Source of the DNA: Litorimonas sp.
GTDB taxonomy: Bacteria; Pseudomonadota; Alphaproteobacteria; Caulobacterales; Maricaulaceae
NCBI GenBank assembly: GCA_029936425.1
Contig: JAPYSU010000003.1
Span: 1 to 64,000 of the forward strand
Reading direction: 5' to 3'
Length of the DNA stretch: 64,000 nucleotides
Part shown: piece by piece, positions 7,755 to 15,938 of the stretch
Position numbering within the stretch: the stretch's first letter is position 1
Layout: each line of letters starts with the position of its first letter
The notes under the pieces: model-generated
What the model saw: the letters and a program-made list of their open reading frames with translations, nothing else
The model's database searches: none
What the model was told of the DNA's origin: nothing
Program-made: the position numbers and the translations under genes

Positions 7755-8045
7755 ATGAGCCATTTATTTGTAATTGCTGAAATAAGGCCAAAACCAGAGT
7801 ATTTTGCTAAAGCAGAGAAAGCCATTATGGATATTGTAAATCCAACACGGGAAGAGGCGGGGTGTCATGCCTTTTCCCTTTTAAAGGGGGAGGAGGGAAA
7901 GCATCTCTATTTGTCTGAACAATGGTCGGATCAAGCCGCTTTGGACGCACATTATGCGAAAGAGTACACAAAGGCCGTTTTCAAAAATTATGACCAATGG
8001 CTAAGTCAGCCGGTGGTCATTACCAAAATGCACCGACTTGCCTAA
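7755..8045 (+). CDS. Antibiotic biosynthesis monooxygenase (ABM) family protein
   Basis: A 96-residue protein with the ABM dimeric ferredoxin-like fold, seen in its opening VIAEIRPKPEYFAKAEKAI, the central REEAGCHAFSLLKGEE and LYLSEQWSDQAALDAH. Members include quinol monooxygenases such as YgiN, and heme-degrading or scavenging enzymes. The exact substrate cannot be read from sequence. I chose the ATG at 7755 because GGAG lies eight bases before it; an upstream in-frame ATG at 7731 is inside the palindromic operator. It overlaps marR by one base (TAATG), so the two are translationally coupled. A quinone or other redox signal is a plausible inducer. Confidence 0.82.
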   Translation: MSHLFVIAEIRPKPEYFAKAEKAIMDIVNPTREEAGCHAFSLLKGEEGKHLYLSEQWSDQAALDAHYAKEYTKAVFKNYDQWLSQPVVITKMHRLA

Positions 8046-8488
8046 TGTTTTTCCTGAAAAAGCTGCCGACACGTCAAATGACGGAGCATTACGGAGCACT
8101 TTATCCGGAAATGGATGTGGATTTAGTTGAAGACGCTCTTTTGATGATGCGTAAGGCAAGCCTGTTAATTCGGGAATTGGACGCCTATTTCAAATCCTAT
8201 GACCTCTCTCTGCTTCGGTTCTTAATCCTTATGGTCATTGACCGGGAACCAGGTAGAACAAGTTTAAGCCTTGGGGAAATAGGTGCCCGAGTCGATGTCT
8301 CAAAGCCGGTCATGACACGCACGATTAAAGCGCTCGTTTCTGATGATCTAATTACAGTTGCGCAGGACAGCGAAGATAAACGCTCCAAGTTTGTGGCTTT
8401 GACGAAAAAGGGGGTGGTTAAACTCGAAACGGTGTTGCCGGAGTATTTTGCTCTGATAACTCAGTTTATGGGGTCTCAGGACGAATAA
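8045..8488 (+). CDS. MarR family transcriptional regulator
   Basis: A 147-residue winged-helix regulator of normal MarR length. The core contains the helix-turn-helix (LSLGEIGARVDVSKPVMTRT) and a wing with the DSEDKRSK signature. The ATG at 8045 overlaps the TAA of the monooxygenase gene. MarR proteins bind DNA as dimers and release it on binding small aromatic or quinone-like ligands or on oxidation. The perfect palindrome at 7724-7739 is the likely operator, making this a self-regulated redox or aromatic-stress operon. Ligand unknown. Confidence 0.88.
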   Translation: MFFLKKLPTRQMTEHYGALYPEMDVDLVEDALLMMRKASLLIRELDAYFKSYDLSLLRFLILMVIDREPGRTSLSLGEIGARVDVSKPVMTRTIKALVSDDLITVAQDSEDKRSKFVALTKKGVVKLETVLPEYFALITQFMGSQDE

Positions 8489-8508
8489 AGATTACCGAAA
8501 AACAAAAA

Positions 8509-8535
8509 ACCCGGCCATGGGCCGGGCTATTTTTA
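8509..8535. terminator. Bidirectional terminator between marR and tRNA-Asp
   Basis: CCCGGCC (8510-8516) and GGCCGGG (8520-8526) form a perfect 7-bp stem with an ATG loop. On the plus strand ATTTTT follows; on the minus strand a longer T-rich tract follows (the complement of the A-rich 8497-8509). It can therefore end both the marR operon and the minus-strand tRNA-Asp. Confidence 0.8.
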
Positions 8536-8554
8536 TCTTCCATTTCCGGGGAAA

Positions 8555-8631
<77 letters not shown>

Positions 8632-8709
8632 TAAGATGTGAGAGGGGCTTTAGCTATCGAGACCGAATGCGTCAACGCTTGTTTTATGTGTTTTGCAGTT
8701 ATTTTCGCT

Positions 8710-9066
8710 TTATTCGGGATAGGGCGGTAGGGCGGCCTGTCGGGCTTTTGTCAGCCCAAAGCGAACTAGGGCATAACTCTCTTCCACACGGGCAAGAATG
8801 TCGTCTTTTTCCAGTCTGTCTGTCAGTAAATCCGCCCAGCTTCCGCGTTTCATATGCGTATGAATCTCGGCTACGCCGGCTTCGATCAAAAGCTCCCGAC
8901 TCTCTAGACTGCCGAGCTTGATAAGCATGTTCGGTTTGCCGGGCCGAAGGACGCAAAACATTTTGTCATCCGATATTTTGAACACATGTGAGCCCATCCA
9001 TTGTTCCGTCATATAGGCGCCGGGCAGGGACAGGGCGAAGTCGGATATCGCGTCAAACAAGGCCAT
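8710..9066 (-). CDS. MmcQ/YjbR family DNA-binding-type protein
   Basis: A 118-residue cytoplasmic protein of the MmcQ/YjbR family (CyaY-like fold). Diagnostic parts are the N-terminal ISDFALSLPGAYMTEQWMGSHVFKI, CVLRPGKPNMLIKLGSLESREL and the C-terminal LVRFGLTKARQAALPP. The molecular role of the family is poorly known; a double-wing DNA-binding fold has been described. It stands alone between the two tRNA genes. Start ATG at 9066. Confidence 0.82.
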   Translation of the reverse strand: MALFDAISDFALSLPGAYMTEQWMGSHVFKISDDKMFCVLRPGKPNMLIKLGSLESRELLIEAGVAEIHTHMKRGSWADLLTDRLEKDDILARVEESYALVRFGLTKARQAALPPYPE

Positions 9067-9153
9067 GATTCGAATCTAAGAATTTTTTGTATAAATGTGA
9101 AGTCTTCCCTTGCGGTCACCCTATAGATTGGCCTATCTAGCCGCTCCTGAAGA

Positions 9154-9229
9154 GGGCGGTTAGCTCAGCTGGTAGAGCATCTCGTTTACACCGAGAGGGT
9201 CAGCGGTTCGAACCCGTTACCGCCCACCA
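9154..9229 (+). tRNA. tRNA-Val (TAC)
   Basis: A complete 76-nt cloverleaf on the plus strand with encoded CCA. The acceptor GGGCGGT pairs with ACCGCCC, the anticodon stem is TCTCG/CGAGA with loop TTTACAC (anticodon TAC), and the T-arm reads CGGTTCGAACCCG. In related genomes tRNA-Val often follows lon-hupB, so its presence here fits a conserved neighbourhood. Confidence 0.97.
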
Positions 9230-9405
9230 TTTTCCTTTATAAAAACAACGCTTTAGCGTTTCTCTGAATAAACGTGTCCGACTTCAAAACGGCTCATGTC
9301 CGACTGTCAGCCCAAATTGTCCGGTAAGTTTAGCTTTGACACAGGCAGCAAATATGTTTTTCCAAGCGTAGGTTGCGTTTTGGAGGGGACTGGTTATTTA
9401 CGGAT

Positions 9406-9735
9406 ATGAGAGACACTTCATACTCTGGTCTAAAAACCTTTGTAATAGGCGTGCTGTATGTGATCACGGGGTTTGCTATTGTCTTTGCCTTAACTTGGAG
9501 TTTTTACCAACTCGTCGAGATTTTCAATTTAGAGGCGTACGGCGAAGGGTTAATCAAAGGAATTATTAGTCTTAGTTTTTTTGGGCTTTGGTTCGGATTT
9601 GGTGTCTGTTTGGAAAAGAATGTGTTTCCAATTTATCACAAGAGGACTAAAATTATTCTGGTCTTACTCTTAGGAATAATTCTGATTGTTTTTGGGTCGT
9701 GGCTTCACGACTTTCGTATCTATCCACCAAGATAG
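9406..9735 (+). CDS. Hypothetical three-helix membrane protein
   Basis: About 109 residues with three predicted membrane helices at roughly 9-34, 50-68 and 80-99, and a short basic loop (HKRTK) before the last one. I do not recognise a family. The start is uncertain: a TTG at 9373 opens the frame earlier, the ATG at 9406 is the first ATG, and GGAGGGG at 9381-9387 is too far from the ATG for a normal ribosome binding site. Base composition is more AT-rich than its neighbours, which may indicate a recently acquired or weakly conserved gene. It is monocistronic between tRNA-Val and the convergent haloperoxidase gene. Confidence 0.5.
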   Translation: MRDTSYSGLKTFVIGVLYVITGFAIVFALTWSFYQLVEIFNLEAYGEGLIKGIISLSFFGLWFGFGVCLEKNVFPIYHKRTKIILVLLLGIILIVFGSWLHDFRIYPPR

Positions 9736-9803
9736 TCGCACCATAATTTTTCCTTTGGACAATTTACCCGCGTTGGCTTTGGACAGACTCTGTCGACTAT
9801 TTT

Positions 9804-11534
9804 TCAGGTTGTGAGACCATTATTGATATTGACGGTTGTCCCGTCAAATTTGGTCAAGGTGAACCCATCAAAGGTTTCGCGATAGGTTCTTGTGTAATCC
9901 TGCAATAAACCGATCGCCTGTTGTTCTCCGACCTGCAAGCCGTCAACGCCGTCAGAGCGGTAATGAACCCCGGCCCAATCACGACCCAGGGCAATATTAT
10001 TGGCGAGCTTGTTAATCTCTCCGCCCAGCGTGAGTGCGGGGCCTGTATAGGGCCGTAATTGTGATCCGTCATTGCTGCAAATGACCGGGTTAGGAAACTC
10101 CAGACTTTCTTCAAAGAATGCTTTCAGAATCGTTGTGCAAGCTCCCGCAATCGTCGCATGTCCCGCCGGGTAGGAAGGATGGGTTGGGGAGCCTTCGGGA
10201 AAGGCCTGAGGCAAGAGGTATGTGCCTGTATTGGCAAATACGCGTCCCACACCCTCTGACTCCAAAATTTCTGACGGCAGGTCGTAAGACTTTTGCATGG
10301 TTTTTTGGAAATGCAGGCGCCCGCCATAGGCTTCCGGACGAAGGCGGCGATGAACGAGCCATTTCTGATACCACGCCCCGGAGAGAGCGAGATTACCCGC
10401 TTTCGCAACGAGATCCAGGACATCCGGACCGCCAAGAGTGGCAAAAGCCCCTTGGGTAGTGGACGTGTTGTAAAGATTCCCAATATCAAAACTTCCCGGA
10501 ATGCCGAGCAGGATGAGCGCTGCGTTCAAGTAAGATTGGTATGAATAGTCGATATGGACAAATTCGCCCAAACCTCTGGCATCGTTAATATATCTGCGAA
10601 AGCCTTTGTTTAACGGGGCCGATGCGCCGCCGCGTTGAATGCTCAGCCAGGCCGATTCGCTTGTTGCAAAATCATTACCTACCGCCGGTGTGTCATAGGT
10701 TTGGACAATAGTTGTATTTCCGTATGGAACGTCTTGCCATAAAAACTGCGAGATATAGGGGCCGACAAGGTCTCCGGGCGTTTCGCCTCTGAAGATTGTT
10801 TCGACATTTACCGAAGATCCCTGTTTTGGCCCCACCGTTTCAGAAAACGCATTGAGATCTGTAATTGCGGCCTGGATAAGACTGCTGGTTTCATATTCAG
10901 CAAATGGCACGTCTCGGCAGAGGGATTTCCAATAAAGTTCTCCCATCTCTGCGGCAGTTTCCAATCCGGCAAAGCTTGGCGCGGGTCTCATATAGGTCTT
11001 ATGCGAATCAAGGCCCACAAGCTCGAACCGGAAAGCCGCCTGCGGATTGGCAAGTTTCCGGGTGCCGCCAAGTGGGATGGCTTCGAAACGATCATTCTCG
11101 CCGCTATCTAAAGCTTGCAGAAACGACTCATAGGCATTTCTGTCGACTTCGCCGAGATTATTATGCGGCAAGCCTTTTGAATAACTTCCTCTGTAATCGG
11201 CATATAATCCTTCATCGCCATTCGTTTCTTGAGTGCCATATTTGACGCCCGACTGAAAAGTCGCGGCCTCATTGCGAATATTCAAGGCTTCGTTTTGTCG
11301 GGTCATGCTATCAGCTCCAAAGATCGGGTGTACGCCGCTTCCGGGTTCGGGTGAGGGCGGAGTTTCGCCTGCAGGCAAAAGCGAAGCGATTGAGGCCTCA
11401 GAAGATCCGCACCCGGAGAGTTTCAGGGAGGATAATGCCGCTGCGCCTTGCAAGAAATGACGTCGAGACGGCCGTCTTTGCTGTCCGTTGTTTTTACAGA
11501 TTTTCTGGTGATGATTCTTAGACAATCTTGTCAT
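9804..11534 (-). CDS. Vanadium-dependent haloperoxidase, Tat-exported lipoprotein
   Basis: A 576-residue exported enzyme. These enzymes bind vanadate and use hydrogen peroxide to oxidise halides to hypohalous acids outside the cytoplasm. The N-terminus has a twin-arginine signal (SRRHFLQGAAAL) running into a lipobox (LSGC), so it should be folded before export and lipid-anchored. The vanadate pocket is visible in order: KWLVHRRLRPEAYGG (Lys and Arg, about residues 390-405), SHPSYPAGHAT (about 450-460) and GRDWAGVHYRSDG with the vanadate-binding Arg and His (about 513-525). Length and motifs fit marine bacterial bromo- or iodoperoxidases. The ATG at 11534 follows a G-rich ribosome binding site. 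Halide preference cannot be read from sequence. Confidence 0.88.
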   Translation of the reverse strand: MTRLSKNHHQKICKNNGQQRRPSRRHFLQGAAALSSLKLSGCGSSEASIASLLPAGETPPSPEPGSGVHPIFGADSMTRQNEALNIRNEAATFQSGVKYGTQETNGDEGLYADYRGSYSKGLPHNNLGEVDRNAYESFLQALDSGENDRFEAIPLGGTRKLANPQAAFRFELVGLDSHKTYMRPAPSFAGLETAAEMGELYWKSLCRDVPFAEYETSSLIQAAITDLNAFSETVGPKQGSSVNVETIFRGETPGDLVGPYISQFLWQDVPYGNTTIVQTYDTPAVGNDFATSESAWLSIQRGGASAPLNKGFRRYINDARGLGEFVHIDYSYQSYLNAALILLGIPGSFDIGNLYNTSTTQGAFATLGGPDVLDLVAKAGNLALSGAWYQKWLVHRRLRPEAYGGRLHFQKTMQKSYDLPSEILESEGVGRVFANTGTYLLPQAFPEGSPTHPSYPAGHATIAGACTTILKAFFEESLEFPNPVICSNDGSQLRPYTGPALTLGGEINKLANNIALGRDWAGVHYRSDGVDGLQVGEQQAIGLLQDYTRTYRETFDGFTLTKFDGTTVNINNGLTT

Positions 11535-11689
11535 AACGCCCCCGCTCAAAAACGGGATTAGCAAGAAAATTTAATTTTTCAAGATAGTAATTTGGCTAAA
11601 TTTTATAAAACTTTAGGACAAACATACCGTGCATTAACAAAACGAGTTCAGTTGAGCCGTCGCGGTAAAGGAAATTCGCTTTGGGGTAA

Positions 11690-12163
11690 CTATGCCAAAA
11701 TAGGCGACATGTGGCGGTGTTCATCGTGCTCGTGACTGTCCGGATCGTCATGTTCGTCGCTCGGTTCAACGGCGACCATGTTCAGCTTGGCAAACTGGAG
11801 TCCTCGCTGGGCTTGTACGGTGTCGGCGAAATGCCTGACATCTTCGGCCCGCCCTTTCATCATGATTGTTTCCATACTGTGATAATGGTCGAGCCTGACG
11901 GTTGTGGAGGAAGCGACGAGGTCGTGATGTTCGTGTTGTAGGGTGGAGAGCTTTTCAGCAAGAGAACGAATGCGTTTGTCATAGACATAAGACAAACTTG
12001 CGACGCAGAAATCGACGGCTTTATCATCTCTCCGCCAGTGCTCGATGGTGTTGCGGACAATGTCTCGCAGGGCTTCCGAGCGGCTACGATAGGCGCGGGC
12101 CTGAATCATTTCATCAAATGTCTCTGCGAGTTTATCATCAATGGAAATCGTAATTCTTTGCAT
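11690..12163 (-). CDS. nikR: NikR-family ribbon-helix-helix metalloregulator with altered metal site
   Basis: A 157-residue regulator of the NikR family. Residues 1-45 form a ribbon-helix-helix DNA-binding domain (RITISIDDKLAETFDEMI, RSRSEALRDIVR), followed by the ACT-like metal-sensing domain (ASLSYVYDKR, HFADTVQAQRGLQFAKLNMV). By alignment to E. coli NikR from memory, His76 is kept (His77 here), but the nickel ligands His87, His89 and Cys95 correspond to Thr88, Arg90 and Ser96. New histidines stand at 93 and 95, and the C-terminus has an extra His/Asp-rich tail. Metal specificity may therefore differ from nickel. No nickel transporter or nickel enzyme lies nearby. The ATG follows an AAAGG site. 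Confidence 0.85.
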   Translation of the reverse strand: MQRITISIDDKLAETFDEMIQARAYRSRSEALRDIVRNTIEHWRRDDKAVDFCVASLSYVYDKRIRSLAEKLSTLQHEHHDLVASSTTVRLDHYHSMETIMMKGRAEDVRHFADTVQAQRGLQFAKLNMVAVEPSDEHDDPDSHEHDEHRHMSPILA

Positions 12164-12347
12164 AGCAGGCCTTTATTTAACGCCCCCTTATGCGCCCGTC
12201 TGTGCGTAGGGTCAATTTCCCACCTGGGTGCAACGCCCCGTCGGAGAGATAAACATTAGAGAAGGGAGATTTGCGGGTTAAGCAGTCTTAAGCAGCCATG
12301 ATGAGGCTGGGCTAAGCAATGACTTTACTCTCAGCAGGAAGGCGTAA

Positions 12348-12503
12348 CTAAGCGACGCCTAAAAAGATGGCAGCCGAGCTGGAAATCAATATCGCGACAG
12401 CGCCCATGCCCATAAGTTCAATATATGAAAGCTCATCAGCCGTCTTGAACCTGCGCGGTTTTGAGGTTTTTGCCAGAGGGATATGTAATAAATCTGTTAT
12501 CAT
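12348..12503 (-). CDS. Candidate 51-residue membrane protein upstream of nikR
   Basis: A short minus-strand frame of 51 residues beginning MITDLLHIPLAKTSK. It has a basic middle (KPRRFK) and one hydrophobic segment at residues about 31-51 that runs to the C-terminus, so a tail-anchored or single-pass small protein is possible. It ends 184 bp before nikR on the same strand. No good ribosome binding site precedes the ATG, and I do not recognise a family; it lacks the histidine-rich end of CbtB. Upstream, ATGATA/ATGACA/ATGATA occur as closely spaced direct repeats. The gene call is tentative. Confidence 0.35.
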   Translation of the reverse strand: MITDLLHIPLAKTSKPRRFKTADELSYIELMGMGAVAILISSSAAIFLGVA

Positions 12504-12922
12504 GTTGTCATAAAACTATCATAAATATGTCGCTTACGCAAACAGAATGTGAGTTTCCTTTGTAATAAAACTGTCTTATTCCTGTAATAAAAGCGTATCC
12601 GAGCAAATAGTTTCAACAATTTTGCAGAAAATCGGCAAAAAATGAAACTAACTCCCGCCCTGAAGATGAAATTTGCCTCTTTGCGCTTTTGAGGCCGCTA
12701 TTTAGGCCCAACTCTGTTTTAGCGCATTTGAGGATATTTTCGATGATGAGGGGACTGGCTGCGGGAGCGCCGAGGGAAGGGGCCCCATTTATCCGGTCAG
12801 CTTTGTTTGAGACCTGTGCATTTTCTGTCCCTCGACAAGCGAACCTACTTTGCAACAAACTTAGCTTCCTGACGTAAGCTAACTGACGAAACTTAGCGCG
12901 ATTCAATTAAGTGAGGCAAAGC
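12504..12922. other. Intergenic region before the aldehyde dehydrogenase
   Basis: About 420 bp with no gene that I can support. It is AT-rich from 12504 to about 12620. A minus-strand frame at 12613-12906 exists but shows no family pattern or clear translation signal. The promoter of the downstream aldehyde dehydrogenase must lie here, but I do not see a strong consensus. Confidence 0.4.
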
Positions 12923-14287
12923 ATGGCTATCCAGACCCAAAATCCAGCGACAGGTAAAGTCATAAAGACTTTTGAGGCTTACAGCGACGCGCAGGTCGAT
13001 CACGATATCGAAAACTCGCTCTCGGCGCATGAAATTTTGCGGGACTGGTCATTCGAGAGGCGGGCCGAAGCCATGCTTAAAGCCGCAGATATCCTGGAAG
13101 ACGAGGCCGATCGGCTTGGCGAAATCATGACATTGGAGATGGGCAAGACTTTCAAGGGGGCGAAGGCCGAGGCCAAGAAATGCGCCTGGGTCTGCCGGCA
13201 TTACGCCGAAACGGCGGAGGACTATCTGGCCGATGAAATGATAGAAAGCGGCGCGTCCAAATCTTACCGGAAATATCTGCCGCTTGGCCCTGTCCTGGCC
13301 GTAATGCCGTGGAATTATCCGTTCTGGCAAGTCATGCGTTTCGCCGCTCCGGCGCTTATGGCGGGTAATACAGGGCTCTTGAAACATGCGTCCAATGTGC
13401 CGCAATGCGCTCTGGCGATAGAAGATGTCTTCAATCGCGCCGGGTTTCCGGACGGGGCCTTTACAGCTCTCCTTATCGGCGGCTCAAAGGTAGAACGCAT
13501 CCTGCGGGATGATCGGGTGAGGGCGGCGACCTTGACGGGGTCCGAGCCGGCGGGCGCGTCTGTCGCGTCTATCTGCGGAGAAGAAATCAAGCCGACCGTC
13601 TTGGAACTTGGCGGATCTGATCCTTTCATCATCATGCCGAGCGCGGATCTGGAAGAGGCTGTGAAGGTCGGCACGACGGCCCGTACCCAGAATAATGGAC
13701 AGAGCTGCATCGCAGCGAAACGATTCTTTGTTCACGCGGATATCTATGACGATGTGAAGTCCCGTTTTGTCGAAGCGTTCGAAGCGCTGAAAATTGGCGA
13801 CCCGATGAAAGACGAGACCGATATTGGGCCGCTGGTCAATAAAGACGGCCGCGATACAATCTCAAAGCAGGTTGACAATGCGCTGAAAGACGGAGCGAAG
13901 CGCGTCACCGGAGCCGAGCCGATGGACGGTGATGGATATTATTTCAAGCCGGGCATCATTGAAAATATTCCCGAAAGCTCTGACGCCTATCACGAAGAAA
14001 TATTTGGTCCCGTCATGTTGCTGTTCAAGGTGGAAAGTTTGGACAAGGCGATAAAAATCGCCAATGCCTCGCCCTTTGGATTGGGCTCATCGGTTTGGAC
14101 TACAGATAAGGCCGAGCAGGAAGAGGCGATTCGCCGTATCGAAGCCGGAGCGACGTTTATCAATTCCATGACCGCGTCCGATCCGCGTCTTCCTTTTGGC
14201 GGGATCAAACGCTCTGGCTATGGGCGGGAATTAGCCGCAGAAGGCATTCGCGCCTTCTGCAACGTTAAAACGGTCAGTATCGCCTAG
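12923..14287 (+). CDS. NAD(P)-dependent aldehyde dehydrogenase, succinate-semialdehyde dehydrogenase type
   Basis: A 454-residue aldehyde dehydrogenase. It matches the shorter Sad/YneI-like group of succinate-semialdehyde dehydrogenases, including TLEMGKTFKGAKAEAKKCAWVCRHYAE. The cofactor region has LGPVLAVMPWNYPFWQ and the TGSEPAG turn, the general base is the Glu in LELGGSD, and the catalytic Cys is in NNGQSCIAAKR. The C-terminus LPFGGIKRSGYGREL is standard. I chose the ATG at 12923 because GAGG lies six bases before it; a GTG at 12911 overlaps that site. The gene converges with the MaoC gene and overlaps its end by four bases. The substrate could be another short semialdehyde. Confidence 0.85.
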   Translation: MAIQTQNPATGKVIKTFEAYSDAQVDHDIENSLSAHEILRDWSFERRAEAMLKAADILEDEADRLGEIMTLEMGKTFKGAKAEAKKCAWVCRHYAETAEDYLADEMIESGASKSYRKYLPLGPVLAVMPWNYPFWQVMRFAAPALMAGNTGLLKHASNVPQCALAIEDVFNRAGFPDGAFTALLIGGSKVERILRDDRVRAATLTGSEPAGASVASICGEEIKPTVLELGGSDPFIIMPSADLEEAVKVGTTARTQNNGQSCIAAKRFFVHADIYDDVKSRFVEAFEALKIGDPMKDETDIGPLVNKDGRDTISKQVDNALKDGAKRVTGAEPMDGDGYYFKPGIIENIPESSDAYHEEIFGPVMLLFKVESLDKAIKIANASPFGLGSSVWTTDKAEQEEAIRRIEAGATFINSMTASDPRLPFGGIKRSGYGRELAAEGIRAFCNVKTVSIA

Positions 14288-14745
14288 TCTGATTTGGGTT
14301 TTTTATGCTGAAGGCCGGAGCGCTGCAGCGAACAGACGAGTTCGTCCTTTTGGTTATAGGCGCGGTGCTCAAACGTCACGATGCCCTGGGTCGGGCGAGA
14401 TTTAGATTCGCGCAAGCCCATTATTTCCGTTTCGACATGTATGGTGTCTCCGGCAAAGAGGGGCTTTGGAAATTTAACATCGTCCATGCCCAAATTGGCA
14501 ACCGCCGTTCCCATTGTCGTTTCATGCACGGAAATCCCAATAACAAGGCCGAGCGTGAACAGGCTATTGATGAGAGGTTTGCCGAACTCGGTTTGCTTTT
14601 CGCAATAATCCGCGTCGAGATGAAGCTGCGCCGGATTATGCGTCATGGAGGTGAAGAGGATATTGTCGGTCTCCGTCACCGTGCGGCGAATAGCGTGCTG
14701 AAAGACCTGACCGACTTCCAGCTCATCAAACCACTTGCCGGCCAT
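14284..14745 (-). CDS. MaoC family (R)-hydratase/dehydratase
   Basis: A 153-residue hot-dog-fold protein. The hydratase-2 pattern is visible as MTHNPAQLHLDADYCEKQTEFGKPL, with the catalytic-type Asp/Asn and His, followed by LFAGDTIHVETEI. Such enzymes add water to enoyl-CoA thioesters. The start overlaps the stop of the isovaleryl-CoA dehydrogenase gene by one base, so the two are translationally coupled. In this cluster it may act on 3-methylglutaconyl-CoA or a related branched enoyl-CoA, standing in for the crotonase LiuC, which is absent here. Mesaconyl-CoA and itaconyl-CoA hydratases share this fold, so the substrate is open. Confidence 0.82.
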   Translation of the reverse strand: MAGKWFDELEVGQVFQHAIRRTVTETDNILFTSMTHNPAQLHLDADYCEKQTEFGKPLINSLFTLGLVIGISVHETTMGTAVANLGMDDVKFPKPLFAGDTIHVETEIMGLRESKSRPTQGIVTFEHRAYNQKDELVCSLQRSGLQHKKPKSD

Positions 14746-15914
14746 TATTTTGTTTCCCCGAACAGTTCGCGGCCAATGAGCCAGCGGCGGATTTCGGATG
14801 TACCTGCGCCAATTTCCATCAGCTTGGCATCGCGTAAGAGCCGGCCCGTCGGATATTCATTAATATACCCGTTACCGCCTAGCATTTGAATGCCTTCCAG
14901 AGCGATTTGCGTCGCGCGTTCGGAGGCATAAAGCACACAACCTGCCGCATCTTTACGGGTGGTTTCTCCGCGGTCACAGGCGGCCGCCACAGCATAGGTA
15001 TAAGCGCGGGCCGTAGAGAGCGAGACATACATATCTGCGAGCTTGCCCTGCATGAGCTGGAATTCCCCAATGGCTTTGCCGAATTGTTTACGCTCGTGGA
15101 TATAAGGCAGGACCACATCCATCACGGCCTGCATAATACCGACACCGATACCGGACAGAACAACGCGTTCATAGTCCAGACCGCTCATCAGAATTTCCGC
15201 GCCTTGGCCGACTTTGCCGACAACGTTTTCTTCGGAGACGAAGCAGTCTTCAAAGACAAGTTCGCACGTATCAGAACCGCGCATGCCAAGCTTGTCGAGT
15301 TTCTGCGCTGTCGAGAAGCCTTCCATATCCGGGGTTATCAGAAAGGCGGTTATGCCTTTGGAGCCGCCATTCGGATCCGTTTTGGCATAGACTAGAAGCG
15401 CGTCCGCGGTTGGCGCGTTGGTGATCCACATTTTATTGCCGTTAAGCAGATAGCCGCCTTGTTGCTTTTCGGCCTTGAGCTTCATGGAAACCACGTCAGA
15501 ACCTGCGCCCGGCTCGCTCATGGCGAGAGAGCCGAGATGTTCGCCGCTAATAAGTTTAGGCAGGAATTTGGCCTTTTGCTCTTCATTTGCCCAGCGGCGG
15601 ATCTGGTTGATGCAGAGATTAGAATGCGCGCCATAGGACAGACCGACCGAGGCAGAGGCCCGGCTGATTTCCTCAACGGCAATGGTATGCTCCAGATAAC
15701 CGAGACCGGTTCCGCCATCTTCTTCGCCGACGGTGATGCCGTGCAGGCCAAGCGCGCCCATTTTGGGCCAGAGATCCCGAGGGAATTTATTTGTTTCATC
15801 GATTTCGGCGGCTCGGGGAGCGATTTCCGCTTGCGCAAATTGATGCACGCTGTCGCGGATCATCTTGGCTTCGTCAGAGAGGCCGAATTGGAGTGTTGGA
15901 TAATTGGTTGTCAT
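14745..15914 (-). CDS. liuA: Isovaleryl-CoA dehydrogenase
   Basis: A 389-residue FAD-dependent acyl-CoA dehydrogenase that converts isovaleryl-CoA to 3-methylcrotonyl-CoA in leucine breakdown. The catalytic Glu is in the special isovaleryl position (GLDYERVVLSG), and the usual acyl-CoA dehydrogenase Glu site is Gly in GAGTSEIRRWL, which together mark IVD. Family signatures LAMSEPGAGSDVVSMK and YINEYPTGRLLRDAK are present. It lies in a leucine-degradation cluster with methylcrotonyl-CoA carboxylase upstream and a MaoC hydratase overlapping downstream. A 149-bp palindromic element separates it from the carboxylase genes. Confidence 0.95.
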   Translation of the reverse strand: MTTNYPTLQFGLSDEAKMIRDSVHQFAQAEIAPRAAEIDETNKFPRDLWPKMGALGLHGITVGEEDGGTGLGYLEHTIAVEEISRASASVGLSYGAHSNLCINQIRRWANEEQKAKFLPKLISGEHLGSLAMSEPGAGSDVVSMKLKAEKQQGGYLLNGNKMWITNAPTADALLVYAKTDPNGGSKGITAFLITPDMEGFSTAQKLDKLGMRGSDTCELVFEDCFVSEENVVGKVGQGAEILMSGLDYERVVLSGIGVGIMQAVMDVVLPYIHERKQFGKAIGEFQLMQGKLADMYVSLSTARAYTYAVAAACDRGETTRKDAAGCVLYASERATQIALEGIQMLGGNGYINEYPTGRLLRDAKLMEIGAGTSEIRRWLIGRELFGETK

Positions 15915-15938
15915 AATAAAATCTCACGTCTTTAAAAT

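Noticed and set aside
12164..12347. Possible metal riboswitch or small RNA before nikR
   Set aside because: GC-rich inverted stretches occur, but none matches a NiCo, cobalamin or other riboswitch pattern that I know.
12613..12906. 97-residue minus-strand frame in the gap before the aldehyde dehydrogenase
   Set aside because: No family pattern, no ribosome binding site that I trust, and mixed composition; more likely chance.
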